A stretch of 64,000 bases of DNA, taken from contig NC_012590.1 of NCBI RefSeq assembly GCF_000022905.1, positions 2,666,001-2,730,000 of the forward strand, given 5' to 3'. The notes beneath the pieces were generated by a model. The model was not told the DNA's origin. It saw only the letters and a list, made by a program, of their open reading frames with translations, and did not search any database. Both the position numbers and the translations under genes were made by a program. This DNA comes from Corynebacterium aurimucosum ATCC 700975 (GTDB taxonomy: Bacteria > Actinomycetota > Actinomycetes > Mycobacteriales > Mycobacteriaceae). Shown here one piece after another: positions 1 through 8,721 of this stretch; the first letter of the stretch is position 1, and the number at the start of each line of letters is the position of its first letter.

Positions 1-296
1 GCCGTTGGCGCGATGAGAGTCCACCACGGGAAAGCCCAGGGTGCGCTGACGAGAAGGAGCAAAAGCGCCAGGGAGGCATTGATTCGCCGGTGCCCGTTCC
101 AGACGCGCGTACTGAGACCAAAGGTGAGGTAGCGCGAGAAGTCAGGCTGGACCAGGTAGAGCTGGAGCGCCATAAGGAGTGAATACCCGATGGCCCAGCC
201 TTGCCCACGGTCCATTCCCAGCACCGGAAGGATGACAATCCACAAGGCGTAGAAGAAGCTGATCCAGCTCAGCGCCATATGCCTATAAAGCTTCAT
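1..296 (-). CDS. Membrane protein, probable ABC transporter permease (partial)
   Basis: The first 98 codons of a gene that runs off the left edge. The ATG overlaps the stop of the upstream ATPase gene by one base (TGATG), so the two are translationally coupled. The visible part has hydrophobic stretches at about residues 9-27 and 33-48 and another near 75-90, which fits a polytopic membrane protein. Position directly behind a GntR regulator and a lone ATPase suggests the permease of a YtrA-controlled exporter. No family signature can be read in the visible part, so the function is inferred from context only. Confidence 0.65.
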   Translation of the reverse strand, partial: MKLYRHMALSWISFFYALWIVILPVLGMDRGQGWAIGYSLLMALQLYLVQPDFSRYLTFGLSTRVWNGHRRINASLALLLLLVSAPWAFPWWTLIAPT

Positions 297-1096
297 CACG
301 CCTCCCCCAATGCCAGAACTGCCTGTTCGAGGGATACCTCGGTGGCGCGAAGCCCCATTTCCTGGGCCATGGCAAAGACGTTGGCGGTGTGGTTGGGGCG
401 GGCGTCGACAAGCGCGCGGTCCGCCACGGCGGAGCTTTCGCGCTCAAGCACCGGGAGCTGTAGGCGCCCCAGCGCGCGATCGAGGGTTTCGGCAGAGCCA
501 GTAAGCTGCACGACGCCTTCGATGAACTCATCGATGGGACCGGACAGCGGGCTCTCCCCCATCAGGGCTACGGTATCGAGCAAACCGGACAGCTCGTTGA
601 GGTGATGGGTGGAGACGATAATGGTGCGGCCATGCTCCTCGCGCAGGACGTCATAGAAAACCTCCCGCTTAGCGGCGTCGAGGCCGAGGTAGGGCTCGTC
701 GAGAAGCATGTACGGCACCCCCGAAGCCACCGCAACGATGAAACTCGCGGCCGATTTCTGACCACGGGAAAGACCCGAGTAGTTCTTCATCGGCAGCTCG
801 AAACGCTCCACCAATTCCTCGGCGCGCTCCTTGTCCCAGGTGGGCCAGCGCAGGCTGGCTACGGTGAAGATTTTCTTCATATTCCAACCTTCGGGCAGGG
901 GATTATCGATGCCCATAAGCACGATCTTGTTGAGCACCTTTTCATTGTCGTAGGGCTTGTCGCCGTCGACTTTGATACCGGAGCCGCCTAATTGCCCGGA
1001 AATTTTGCGCATCAGAGTGGTCTTGCCAATGCCGTTGGGGCCGACGAGGCCGTGCGTAAGGCCGTCGTCGAAGGTGAAGTGCGGAGTGGAAATCAT
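296..1096 (-). CDS. ABC transporter ATP-binding protein
   Basis: A 266-residue ABC ATPase that would power a membrane partner by ATP hydrolysis. Walker A is GPNGIGKTT (residues 19-27), the signature region is LSRGQKS (109-115), Walker B with its glutamate is MLLDEP (130-135), the D-loop is GLD (138-140) and the switch histidine lies in STHH near 158. The signature is LSRGQ rather than LSGGQ, common in small bacterial exporters of the YtrB/BcrA type. The start overlaps the stop of the GntR gene by four bases (ATGA), and the stop overlaps the start of the next membrane gene. Substrate unknown; antimicrobial or envelope-stress export is typical of this arrangement. Confidence 0.85.
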   Translation of the reverse strand: MISTPHFTFDDGLTHGLVGPNGIGKTTLMRKISGQLGGSGIKVDGDKPYDNEKVLNKIVLMGIDNPLPEGWNMKKIFTVASLRWPTWDKERAEELVERFELPMKNYSGLSRGQKSAASFIVAVASGVPYMLLDEPYLGLDAAKREVFYDVLREEHGRTIIVSTHHLNELSGLLDTVALMGESPLSGPIDEFIEGVVQLTGSAETLDRALGRLQLPVLERESSAVADRALVDARPNHTANVFAMAQEMGLRATEVSLEQAVLALGEA

Positions 1097-1467
1097 GAGT
1101 AGAGTCCTCGACTTTCTGCGACAAGGTCGATGAGGTCATGGAGTTGCTGGCGGGTGTAGCCCAGGTGCACGGCTTCGTCGATAAGCGGTGCGGCGTATTC
1201 AGCCGCAAAGTCTTGGCGACGCCGCGCCCGGATAAGGTCTGCGGCACCAGAGGTGACGAACATGCCGATACCTCGGCGTTTTTCGAGGATTCCAAGATCC
1301 ACGAGGAGGGTCAGGCCCTTTCGGGCAGTGGCGGGGTTGATGCTGTGGAAGGCGGCGAGCTCATTCGTGGACGGCGCCTGGGCGCCCTCGGCGAGAGTGC
1401 CCTCAATGATGGCGTCCTCGATGAGTACCGCTATCTGACGAAAGAGTGGCTGCGCGGAGTTATCCAT
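1093..1467 (-). CDS. GntR family transcriptional regulator, YtrA subfamily
   Basis: A 124-residue regulator. The N-terminal winged helix-turn-helix (about residues 10-75) contains the GntR-type stretch APSTNELAAFHSINPATARK, followed by a short helical C-terminal segment rather than a FadR or UTRA effector domain. That short layout is the YtrA subfamily, whose members usually repress their own operon containing ABC transporter genes. It is first in a three-gene operon with the ATPase and the membrane gene, overlapping the ATPase start. An inverted repeat sits immediately upstream (see operator entry). The inducer is unknown. Confidence 0.87.
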   Translation of the reverse strand: MDNSAQPLFRQIAVLIEDAIIEGTLAEGAQAPSTNELAAFHSINPATARKGLTLLVDLGILEKRRGIGMFVTSGAADLIRARRRQDFAAEYAAPLIDEAVHLGYTRQQLHDLIDLVAESRGLYS

Positions 1468-1479
1468 GCCGCCCCCTTA

Positions 1480-1517
1480 GCTGGTTGGTTACTCATGTAG
1501 CTAACCATATAACCAGC
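1480..1517. promoter_or_regulatory. Inverted-repeat operator upstream of GntR/YtrA regulator
   Basis: The 38-nt stretch contains nested inverted repeats: TGGTTA (1486-1491) and TAACCA (1502-1507) with a 10-nt centre, flanked by GCTGGTT (1480-1486) and AACCAGC (1511-1517). It lies 12-50 nt upstream of the regulator's ATG at 1467. Autoregulatory binding by the YtrA-type protein is inferred from position and symmetry. Confidence 0.5.
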
Positions 1518-1693
1518 CCCATGACCGCCGCAAGCCCTTCGACTAACACCTGCATTACCTGGGAATTCCCTCAAGGTTATCGACGTTTTGTGACTAATGG
1601 GGCACACTGGAATACACCGGCCCTAGGCTGGAAGACCTCACAGAAGTGACCTAAGAAAATTATTTAGAAGAAATAGAACGGAATTTAGGAGCC

Positions 1694-2911
1694 ATGCTTG
1701 AACGAACACTTGTCTTCGTCGACACGTCATATCTACTCGCCAGTTTCTACAACTCTTGGGAAACGGGTGCTCGGGCCCAGCTAGAAATCGATTTACCTGA
1801 AGTAGTCAGCTCCCTTGGTTCCATGATTGAGAACCAGGTTGGAAACCGCATTCACCGCCAGTACTGGTACGACGGCATCCCCGATACCGGGCCCCACCGC
1901 TACCAGCGAGCGTTGCGCGTCTGCGATGGCGTGCAATTGCGAACAGGTCAGCTCATCGAATGGGGCGAGCGCCGCACCCAAAAGGCGGTGGATACCCGCC
2001 TTGTCGCCGACATGATCGTCTCCGCCATGAAGGGCCAAGTCACGGACTTTGTTTTGGTCTCCGGCGATGCTGACATGATTCCCGGGGTCCAGGAGGCCGT
2101 CAACAATGGTGTGCGCGTGCACCTTTATGGCTTCGGATGGGATTCGATGTCCTCGGCGTTGCGCCATGCGTGCGACTCCACCACAATCCTTGATCCGCGC
2201 GAAGACTTCGCCGATGCAATGGAGCTCGAGGTCCTCGAAGGCCCGCTGCCGCCGACCATCCGCGAACCCCAGAATTCCGAGGACGTCGGCGAGGAAGTGA
2301 GCGATGCCGCTAGCGAGCTCGCTCCGGAATGCGAAGAACCTACCGAGGCGCAAGCTGCTTTCCCCTCCGCGCCGAAACCCGGGCCGGCCACTCCTTCTGC
2401 CGCGGCACAAGACGTGGCGGCCACGGCCGCTCACCCCGAATCAGCGGCACCCAGCGTCCCCGCCGAGGACGAGGAGCCCTCCCAGCCCGGAACCGCTGCG
2501 CAGGAGTCTGCCGACGAAGAGCCGGAAGCAGGCACCGACGCTCCGAAGCCGGCCCCCAAGCCGGCCGCGCCAAAGCCGTCCATGATGGCGCCGCGCCGTA
2601 AACTTCGCTCGAAGTACGTTCCCCTCCCCGAAGAAGTGTGGAGCTCCGCCGGCTTCCAGTCCCCCTTTGACGTGGGGCAGCAATATGCCTCGTGGTGGTT
2701 CGACAACGCCGCGAGCGCCGATCAACGTGACCAGGCCCACCTGCTCTCGGGCGGCGGCCTGCCACCGGAAATCGACCGCCCGTTGCTGCAGTTCGCCTGT
2801 GAAACCCTGCACGAGTACACGCTCACCGAAACCCAGCGCGTCAACCTGCGCGATGGCTTCCACTCGGGCATCCGCGGCGTGCTCATCAATATCCGCCGCC
2901 AAGATAGCTAA
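1694..2911 (+). CDS. NYN (PIN-like) domain protein
   Basis: A 405-residue protein with an N-terminal NYN domain (about 1-165). The acidic residues expected of this PIN-like nuclease fold are visible: FVDTS (Asp10), DTRLVAD (Asp100, Asp106) and SGDAD (123-127). Residues about 170-300 are a low-complexity Ala/Pro/Glu linker with PKPAPKPAAPKP-like runs. The C-terminal 90 residues form a separate conserved-looking domain of unknown role. NYN proteins of this kind (LabA/DUF88) are predicted to act on RNA; the target here is unknown. A TAGGAG ribosome site precedes the ATG. It is monocistronic and ends in a strong hairpin shared with the convergent pspA-like gene. Confidence 0.8.
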   Translation: MLERTLVFVDTSYLLASFYNSWETGARAQLEIDLPEVVSSLGSMIENQVGNRIHRQYWYDGIPDTGPHRYQRALRVCDGVQLRTGQLIEWGERRTQKAVDTRLVADMIVSAMKGQVTDFVLVSGDADMIPGVQEAVNNGVRVHLYGFGWDSMSSALRHACDSTTILDPREDFADAMELEVLEGPLPPTIREPQNSEDVGEEVSDAASELAPECEEPTEAQAAFPSAPKPGPATPSAAAQDVAATAAHPESAAPSVPAEDEEPSQPGTAAQESADEEPEAGTDAPKPAPKPAAPKPSMMAPRRKLRSKYVPLPEEVWSSAGFQSPFDVGQQYASWWFDNAASADQRDQAHLLSGGGLPPEIDRPLLQFACETLHEYTLTETQRVNLRDGFHSGIRGVLINIRRQDS

Positions 2912-2920
2912 AACACTACA

Positions 2921-2987
2921 GGGACCTTTGAGAGCATAAGGTGTTGAAACACCCCGGCCGCGCTGCGTGCCCGCCCTCAAAGGTCCC
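2921..2987. terminator. Bidirectional terminator with 12-bp perfect stem
   Basis: GGGACCTTTGAG (2921-2932) pairs perfectly with CTCAAAGGTCCC (2976-2987) across a 43-nt loop and is followed by TTTTCT on the plus strand. It lies between convergent genes ending at 2911 and 3018. The long loop carries a smaller GTGTTGAAACACC hairpin. Confidence 0.7.
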
Positions 2988-3017
2988 TTTTCTATGCGGG
3001 GATGTGCTCCGCGGTGG

Positions 3018-3833
3018 CTACTGCTTGCCCTCGGCGGTGTCCGATTCGGAACCAGCACCAGTTTCGGTGCCCGCCTCAAGCGCTTGGTCGCTAGCGAAGG
3101 GGGAACCTTCGATCTCCTTATTCTTGGCCATCTCGGCGCGAATCTCGTCCAAGCGGGACGCGGCGGCCATGTCGTGGCCTGCGGCCGAAATCTCCTGAAT
3201 CCGGCTACCGCCAGCTGCCTGGTGCAGCTCCTGAGCGCCGAGAGCATCAGCGTAGCGCTTCTCAATCTTGGCGCGTACCGAATCCAACGTTGGCGTGGAA
3301 TCATCGGGCTTGAGCTCGTTCATAGAGTCCAAGGCCTCAGCGTTCTTCTCCTGCATCGCTGCCTGATCAGCCTGGGACAGCAACTGGTCCACCTGCGCCA
3401 GCTGCTCCTTAAGGCGGGCCTCCGACTGCTGCTGCTGGGCCTTCGCCTGCTCGGCAGCTTGGGAAGCAGCCTCGTGCTGGGATTTCAGATTGGCCAACTC
3501 ATTCTCTACGGCGACCAGCTGGCTCGCCACGACCTCGGCCGCTTGGTTGTACTCGGCGGCCTTCTGCGGATCCTCGGAAGCATCCGCCAGCTCCAACGCC
3601 CGGCGGGTCTGGTCTTGATAGTCCTTCTGGGTCTTCACCAGACGGTTGAGCTGCATTTCCAGCTGGGTTTTGCGTCCAATAATCTCCGCCGCATGTTCGG
3701 AAATCTGGCGATGTTGCTCCTTCGCACCTTCCACGGCCTGCTGGATCTGGACCTTGGGGTCAGCGTTCTCGTCGATCTTCTGATCGAAAGAAGCCATCAC
3801 ATACTTCCAGCCTTTGCTAAATGGATTTGCCAT
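3018..3833 (-). CDS. PspA/IM30 family protein
   Basis: A 271-residue protein of the PspA/IM30 (ESCRT-III-like) family, which binds the inner face of the cytoplasmic membrane and stabilises it under envelope stress. It begins MANPFSKGWKYVMASF and is almost entirely helical, with a long Gln/Glu/Ala-rich coiled coil from about residue 25 to 215 and a charged, disordered C terminus. I chose the ATG at 3833 because AAGGAG lies 8 nt upstream (3847-3842); a GTG three codons earlier is possible. It is monocistronic. The tail carries an extra acidic segment beyond the helical core. Confidence 0.85.
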   Translation of the reverse strand: MANPFSKGWKYVMASFDQKIDENADPKVQIQQAVEGAKEQHRQISEHAAEIIGRKTQLEMQLNRLVKTQKDYQDQTRRALELADASEDPQKAAEYNQAAEVVASQLVAVENELANLKSQHEAASQAAEQAKAQQQQSEARLKEQLAQVDQLLSQADQAAMQEKNAEALDSMNELKPDDSTPTLDSVRAKIEKRYADALGAQELHQAAGGSRIQEISAAGHDMAAASRLDEIRAEMAKNKEIEGSPFASDQALEAGTETGAGSESDTAEGKQ

Positions 3834-3990
3834 CGCACTCACTCCTTAGTGGTTCCTGCAGCAGTAGTTAATGCAGCTCTTATTAGTGCCTATATAAAAA
3901 GACGCTTTCCTGCGAGTGTAGCGATACTCACAGGAAAGCGCGCGCGGCGGGCGTACCTGGACCCTCAGCGCCAAGAAGAATTCTCCGGGA

Positions 3991-4356
3991 CTATTCCGCC
4001 TTCTGGCTCTCCACCTGGGCGCGGACTTCGTCCATGTCAAGGGCCTTAACCTGGCCGATGAGATCCTCCAGGGCTGCCGGCGGCAGGGCGCCAGCCTCGC
4101 GGAAGACCAGGATGCCATCGCGGAAAACCATCAAGGTAGGGATGGACTGAATCTGCAGCTTCGCGGATAGCTCCTGGTTGGCCTCGGTATCCAGCTTGGC
4201 AAACGTAGCATCGGGGTGCTCCTCAGATGCCTTCTCAAAGACGGGACCGAAGCGCTTGCACGGGCCGCACCATTCCGCCCAGGCATCGACGAGCGTGATG
4301 CCGTCGCCGGAGATGGTTTCCTGGAACGTGTCCTCAGTAATGTCAATCGTTGCCAT
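3991..4356 (-). CDS. Thioredoxin
   Basis: A 121-residue thioredoxin, a cytoplasmic dithiol-disulfide oxidoreductase. The redox motif WCGPC is at residues 29-33, preceded by the usual VDAWAE strand, and the cis-proline strand SIPTLMVF follows near 75. The ATG at 4356 was chosen because an AGGAAC ribosome site precedes it and the protein then starts exactly at the fold (MATIDITEDTF); an in-frame ATG 14 codons upstream would add an unrelated tail. It diverges from the copper operon, 147 bp away, which may matter because copper damages thiols, but no shared operator half is seen on its side. Confidence 0.93.
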   Translation of the reverse strand: MATIDITEDTFQETISGDGITLVDAWAEWCGPCKRFGPVFEKASEEHPDATFAKLDTEANQELSAKLQIQSIPTLMVFRDGILVFREAGALPPAALEDLIGQVKALDMDEVRAQVESQKAE

Positions 4357-4429
4357 GTTGTTCCTATCAGTCTCGGGGATTTTTGTCGGTTCTATCAACC
4401 CTCAACGGTACACAAGACTCGATTATTCC

Positions 4430-4459
4430 TTGCGCGTATACCCCAGGGGGGTATATTCT
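4430..4459 (+). promoter_or_regulatory. copZA promoter with CsoR-type operator
   Basis: The palindrome ATACCCC-AGG-GGGGTAT occupies 4438-4454. It sits between a -35-like TTGCGC (4430-4435) and a -10-like TATTCT (4454-4459) or TATATT (4452-4457), so a bound repressor would block RNA polymerase. GC-rich inverted repeats flanked by TA/AT are characteristic of the copper sensor CsoR. A near-identical site precedes cueP at 51793-51809. No csoR gene lies in this window. Confidence 0.78.
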
Positions 4460-4503
4460 TGGCAGTAGCATTAACCGTTAAGAAGAGAGAAGGATTCATC
4501 ACC

Positions 4504-4704
4504 ATGAGCACCACAACCTACACCGTTACCGGCATGACCTGTGGCCACTGCGAGCTTTCCGTCAAGGAAGAGATCTCAGAGATCAGTGGCGTAACCGACG
4601 TTACTGCCGACCACACCACCGGCGCAGTCACCGTCACCGGGGAGGGTTTTAGCGATGAGCAAGTTGCTGCTGCCGTCGCCGAAGCCGGCTACGAATTGGC
4701 CTAA
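4504..4704 (+). CDS. copZ: Copper chaperone, heavy-metal-associated domain
   Basis: A 66-residue single HMA domain. The metal site MTCGHC is at residues 11-16, and the rest follows the ferredoxin-like fold expected of CopZ, which carries Cu(I) in the cytosol and hands it to CopA. An AGAGAGAAGG ribosome site lies upstream of the ATG. It is the first gene behind the CsoR-type operator and is only 5 nt from copA, so both are made from one copper-induced transcript. Confidence 0.93.
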   Translation: MSTTTYTVTGMTCGHCELSVKEEISEISGVTDVTADHTTGAVTVTGEGFSDEQVAAAVAEAGYELA

Positions 4705-4709
4705 ACACC

Positions 4710-6881
4710 ATGACTACCAGCCTCACCCTCGGCATCACTGGGATGACCTGTACGTCGTGCTCCTCCCGCGTCGAGCGCAAACTCAACAAACTCGACAACG
4801 TTGAAGCCACGGTCAACTTCGCCACGGAGTCTGCCTCCGTGAGTTATGACCCTGCAACGACGACGCCCGCCGATCTCATCGACGTCGTCGAAGGCGCGGG
4901 CTACGGAGCCTTCACCATGGACGGTGAGGGGGAGGAACCAGCAAGCACGGCGGAGGATGCTCGCGAGAGCGAAGCCTCCGACATCCTTCAGCGCACCCTG
5001 CTCTCTGCGGCACTCTCCCTACCAGTGATGCTGCTTTCCATGGTCCCGGCCCTGCAGTTTCAGCACTGGCAGTGGGCCTGCTTGATGCTCACGACACTCG
5101 TCTACGTCATCGGCGGAGCACCCTTCCACCGCGCTACCTGGGCCAATCTGAAGCATGGCGCTGCCACGATGGATACTCTCATCACACTGGGCACTACCGC
5201 CGCTTTCGGTTGGTCCCTCTACGCGCTCTTTTTCGGCGATGCCGGAATGCCCGGTATGACCATGCACATGACGCTACGCTCCAATGACGCGCAGATGGAC
5301 CACATCTACCTCGAATCCGTCGGCATGGTTATCACCTTCCTGCTGCTTGGACGGTGGTTTGAGCTCAAAGCTAAGGGGCGCTCCTCCGAGGCGCTCACCA
5401 CGCTGCTGACTATGGGGGCTAAAGAAGCCACCGTGCTTCGCGACGGCACCGAAACCCGCATTCCCGCCAGCGAGCTCCACGTAGGCGATGTTTTTGTGGT
5501 CCGTCCCGGCGAGAAGATCGCCACCGATGGCGTGGTTCTCAGCGGTCATTCCGCCGTGGATGAATCCCTGCTCACCGGCGAGTCAATGCCGGTTGAGGTT
5601 TCACCCGGCAGCACGGTGACGGGCGCTACCATCAACGCCTCTGGGCGCCTTGAGGTGCGCGCCACCCGCGTTGGCTCCGACACCGTTTTGGCCCAGATGG
5701 GCGCGCTGGTCACTGCGGCCCAGACCTCGAAGGCCCCTGTACAACGTCTCGCGGACCGCATCGCCGCCGTCTTTGTCCCGATCGTCATCGGCATCGCTCT
5801 CCTCGCCCTCGTGGCACACCTGTTGTTCGGTGGTATCGCCCCAGCCTTCGTGGCCGCCGTCTCCGTCCTCATCATCGCGTGTCCGTGCGCCATGGGCTTG
5901 GCGACGCCCACCGCAATCCTCGTGGGCACCGGGCGCGGCGCCGAACTGGGAATCCTCATCAAGGGCCCGGAGATTTTGGAATCGACGCGCCAGATCGACA
6001 CCATCGTTCTAGATAAAACGGGCACCATCACGGAAGGCCAGATGTCGGTGGGAGCAATCCAATCTACGGCAGGGCACACGCAGCAGGACGTTCTTCGTCT
6101 CGCCGCGGCCGCAGAGCAGGGCTCCGAGCACCCCATCGCACGCGCCATCCGCACGGCTTACGACGGCGAGCTCCCCACAGCCGAAGACTTCCACGAGCTT
6201 CCCGGCCAAGGCATCGAGGCAACGATTGAGGGCGCGCACGTGCGAGTCGGCCGGCCGCCTGCGGGCTATGAGGGCACCGGGACCCAAGTCGGCGTCTACG
6301 TCGATGACACCCTGGCAGGCTCCATCGAGCTGCAGGATCGCATCAAGGAATCCTCCGCCGCCGCCATCGCAGCAATGCACAAGCTAGGACTTACACCCCA
6401 CCTACTCACCGGGGATAACGCCGGCGCGGCGCGTGCAGTGGCGCGAGCCGTTGGCATTGATGATGCCAACGTGACAGCGGAGGTCATGCCCGCAGACAAA
6501 GTGGATACTATTGCTCGTCTGCAGGAGCAGGGGCGCACTGTGGCCATGGTGGGCGATGGCGTCAACGACGCCGCAGCGCTCGCGCAGGCGGACCTCGGAA
6601 TCGCGATGGGCGCGGGAGCAGACGTGGCCATCGAAGCTTCCGATATCACGGTGATGAACAACGACCTGCGCTCCGTTGCCGAGGCAGTGCGACTCGCGCG
6701 CAGCACCCTGCGCATCATCAAGGGCAACCTATTTTGGGCCTTCGCCTATAATATTATTCTTCTTCCTGTGGCAGCGTTTGGCCTGCTCAACCCCCTACTG
6801 GCGGGGTTGGCAATGGCCCTGAGCTCAGTCTTTGTGGTGACCAATTCTCTGCGGCTGAAAAGCTTTACCCCCGAGGAGTAA
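4710..6881 (+). CDS. copA: Copper-exporting P1B-type ATPase
   Basis: A 723-residue Cu(I) exporter in the cytoplasmic membrane. One N-terminal HMA domain has the site MTCTSC (Cys14, Cys17). The membrane metal motif CPC is near residues 391-393, the phosphorylated aspartate is in DKTGT near 435, and the hinge motif [10 protein letters not shown] is near 614. The C-terminal MSS-type tail (N..LRLK) is present. The loop near residues 174-192 (MPGMTMHM...) is unusually rich in Met and His and faces outside between early membrane helices, where it could take part in metal release; that is inference. It is co-transcribed with copZ. Confidence 0.95.
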   Translation: MTTSLTLGITGMTCTSCSSRVERKLNKLDNVEATVNFATESASVSYDPATTTPADLIDVVEGAGYGAFTMDGEGEEPASTAEDARESEASDILQRTLLSAALSLPVMLLSMVPALQFQHWQWACLMLTTLVYVIGGAPFHRATWANLKHGAATMDTLITLGTTAAFGWSLYALFFGDAGMPGMTMHMTLRSNDAQMDHIYLESVGMVITFLLLGRWFELKAKGRSSEALTTLLTMGAKEATVLRDGTETRIPASELHVGDVFVVRPGEKIATDGVVLSGHSAVDESLLTGESMPVEVSPGSTVTGATINASGRLEVRATRVGSDTVLAQMGALVTAAQTSKAPVQRLADRIAAVFVPIVIGIALLALVAHLLFGGIAPAFVAAVSVLIIACPCAMGLATPTAILVGTGRGAELGILIKGPEILESTRQIDTIVLDKTGTITEGQMSVGAIQSTAGHTQQDVLRLAAAAEQGSEHPIARAIRTAYDGELPTAEDFHELPGQGIEATIEGAHVRVGRPPAGYEGTGTQVGVYVDDTLAGSIELQDRIKESSAAAIAAMHKLGLTPHLLTGDNAGAARAVARAVGIDDANVTAEVMPADKVDTIARLQEQGRTVAMVGDGVNDAAALAQADLGIAMGAGADVAIEASDITVMNNDLRSVAEAVRLARSTLRIIKGNLFWAFAYNIILLPVAAFGLLNPLLAGLAMALSSVFVVTNSLRLKSFTPEE

Positions 6882-6892
6882 GCTTAGCCTGC

Positions 6893-8227
6893 ATGAATCG
6901 TCTTGATCATCGCTCTATCTCACGCACGGAGAGGCTCGACCGCCTTCCCGTCACTGGAAAACACAAACGTCTCCTCTTCGGCTCCGGCATCGGCTGGGCG
7001 CTCGACGCCATGGACGTGGGCCTCATCTCCTTCATCATGGCCGCTTTGGCCGTGCACTGGGGGATCACACCGACCCAATCCTCCTGGCTGGCGTCCGTGG
7101 GCTTCATCGGCATGGCCTTGGGCGCCACCTTCGGCGGCCTCTTGGCCGATAAGTTCGGCCGCCGCCACATTTTTGCTCTGACCCTGCTGGTCTATGGCCT
7201 TGCCACGGGCGCTTCTGCCCTGGCAACGGGCCTCACGCTCCTCATCATCCTGCGCTTCTTCATCGGACTTGGCCTCGGCGCTGAGCTGCCGGTGGCCTCC
7301 ACGCTGATTTCCGAGTTCGCACCGCTCAAGGTGCGCGGGCGCATGGTCGTTCTGCTGGAGGCCTTCTGGGCGGTGGGGTGGATCCTCGCTGCGGTAATTG
7401 GAACGTTCGTGGTGGGGGCGTCGGAAAGCGGCTGGCGCTGGGCCCTAGCGCTCGGCATGGTGCCCGCGCTCTACGCTCTCTATGTACGCCTTCACTTGCC
7501 TGAATCAGTGCGCTTCCTAGAGTCGAAGGGCCGCCACGAGGAAGCAGAAGAAATCGTCGCTTCCTTTGAGGCCGAGGTAGACGAGGCGGACATTGACCGC
7601 ACGACCCCGGCACCGACCTACTCCGAGGAAGATGTCACCGCCACCAGCATTTGGTCAAAGTCCTTGCGCGGGCGCACGCTGGCGCTGTGGACCATCTGGT
7701 TCTGCGTCAACCTCTCCTACTACGGCGCCTTCATTTGGATTCCGTCACTGCTTGTCGCGGATGGCTTCTCCCTGGTGAAGTCCTTCAGCTTCACGCTGAT
7801 TATCACTCTCGCCCAGCTACCCGGCTACGCCGCAGCCGGCTGGCTCATCGAGGTCTGGGGCCGCCGCTCGACCCTAGCGATATTCCTCGTGGGTTCCGCC
7901 CTGTCGGCCGGGTTCTTTGGTTTCGCTAACACTGAAGCCATGATCATCCTGGCCGGTTGCCTGCTCTCCTTCTTCAACCTTGGCGCGTGGGGTGCGCTGT
8001 ACGCCATCGGCCCGGAGCTCTACCCCACCGCCCTGCGCGGGCGCGGTACCGGTGCGGCAGCTGGCTTCGGCCGACTCGCATCAATCCTGGCACCGCTCAT
8101 CGTTCCGCCGCTCATCGCGGTGGCAGGAACGGGCTCGCTCTTCGCGCTGTTCGCAGCAGCCTTCGGCCTCGCAGCTGTAGCAGCACTGACACTGCCAGAG
8201 TTCAAGGGCAGGACCCTTGCTCAATAG
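6893..8227 (+). CDS. MFS transporter, sugar/aromatic acid porter type
   Basis: A 444-residue major facilitator with 12 predicted membrane helices and a central cytoplasmic loop around 205-240. The inter-helix 2-3 motif GGLLADKFGRRH and the repeated half motif (IEVWGRRS near 320) are typical of the sugar/metabolite:H+ symporter group. The GWALDAMDVGLI stretch in helix 1 resembles the aromatic acid and niacin carriers of the family (PcaK/NiaP-like). The substrate cannot be read from sequence. It starts 11 nt after copA but likely is not part of copper handling. Its 3' end overlaps the VanZ-like gene by 11 nt. Confidence 0.85.
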   Translation: MNRLDHRSISRTERLDRLPVTGKHKRLLFGSGIGWALDAMDVGLISFIMAALAVHWGITPTQSSWLASVGFIGMALGATFGGLLADKFGRRHIFALTLLVYGLATGASALATGLTLLIILRFFIGLGLGAELPVASTLISEFAPLKVRGRMVVLLEAFWAVGWILAAVIGTFVVGASESGWRWALALGMVPALYALYVRLHLPESVRFLESKGRHEEAEEIVASFEAEVDEADIDRTTPAPTYSEEDVTATSIWSKSLRGRTLALWTIWFCVNLSYYGAFIWIPSLLVADGFSLVKSFSFTLIITLAQLPGYAAAGWLIEVWGRRSTLAIFLVGSALSAGFFGFANTEAMIILAGCLLSFFNLGAWGALYAIGPELYPTALRGRGTGAAAGFGRLASILAPLIVPPLIAVAGTGSLFALFAAAFGLAAVAALTLPEFKGRTLAQ

Positions 8228-8720
8228 GGTCGCCCTTGGCGCGTGGATCGCGGTCATGGCCGCGCTCACCACGCTTAAGCCCTTCTATCAGATTGGCTAC
8301 CTCTGGAAGCCGGAGAACCAGCGAGTTCGTGACCTGCGTTTGGTGCCACTTGATGAGTTCTCCGGAGGCACCTGGTTTGGCCCGCTTTTTGAGTATGCGG
8401 GCAATACCGCCTTTTTCATTCCTTTCGGCATGCTCGTCTTCAGCATGTGCCGATCAATCAAGGCAACGGCCGCGTGGGGATTCGCGCTGAGTTTGGCACT
8501 GGAAACAGTCCAGTATGCCTTCACGCTAGGACGCACTGATATTGATGACCTCATCTTCAATACGATCGGCGTGCTCATCGGCGCGGCATTCGCCCGGCTT
8601 TGTGGCGAGCGCTTCTTCCCGGTGTGGCGATGGCTGGCGCTCGCCGCGGCTGCGGTCTTCTTGGTCTTGGTCATCCTCGGCCCACGGTTGGGTGACCCCA
8701 ACGCTGTCGTGGACCTGTAA
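8217..8720 (+). CDS. VanZ-like membrane protein
   Basis: A 167-residue membrane protein with about four hydrophobic helices. The VanZ-type core is recognisable: LVPLDEF, then NTAFFIPFGML, then LALETVQYAFTLGRTDIDDLIFNTIG, the conserved E..Q....GR..DI.D...N...G pattern. The start is a TTG at 8217 inside the end of the MFS gene, implying translational coupling. VanZ-like proteins are found widely and their general role is unclear; a teicoplanin phenotype is known only for VanZ itself. A paralogue lies at 29565-30146. Confidence 0.8.
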   Translation: MLNRVALGAWIAVMAALTTLKPFYQIGYLWKPENQRVRDLRLVPLDEFSGGTWFGPLFEYAGNTAFFIPFGMLVFSMCRSIKATAAWGFALSLALETVQYAFTLGRTDIDDLIFNTIGVLIGAAFARLCGERFFPVWRWLALAAAAVFLVLVILGPRLGDPNAVVDL

Positions 8721-8721
8721 T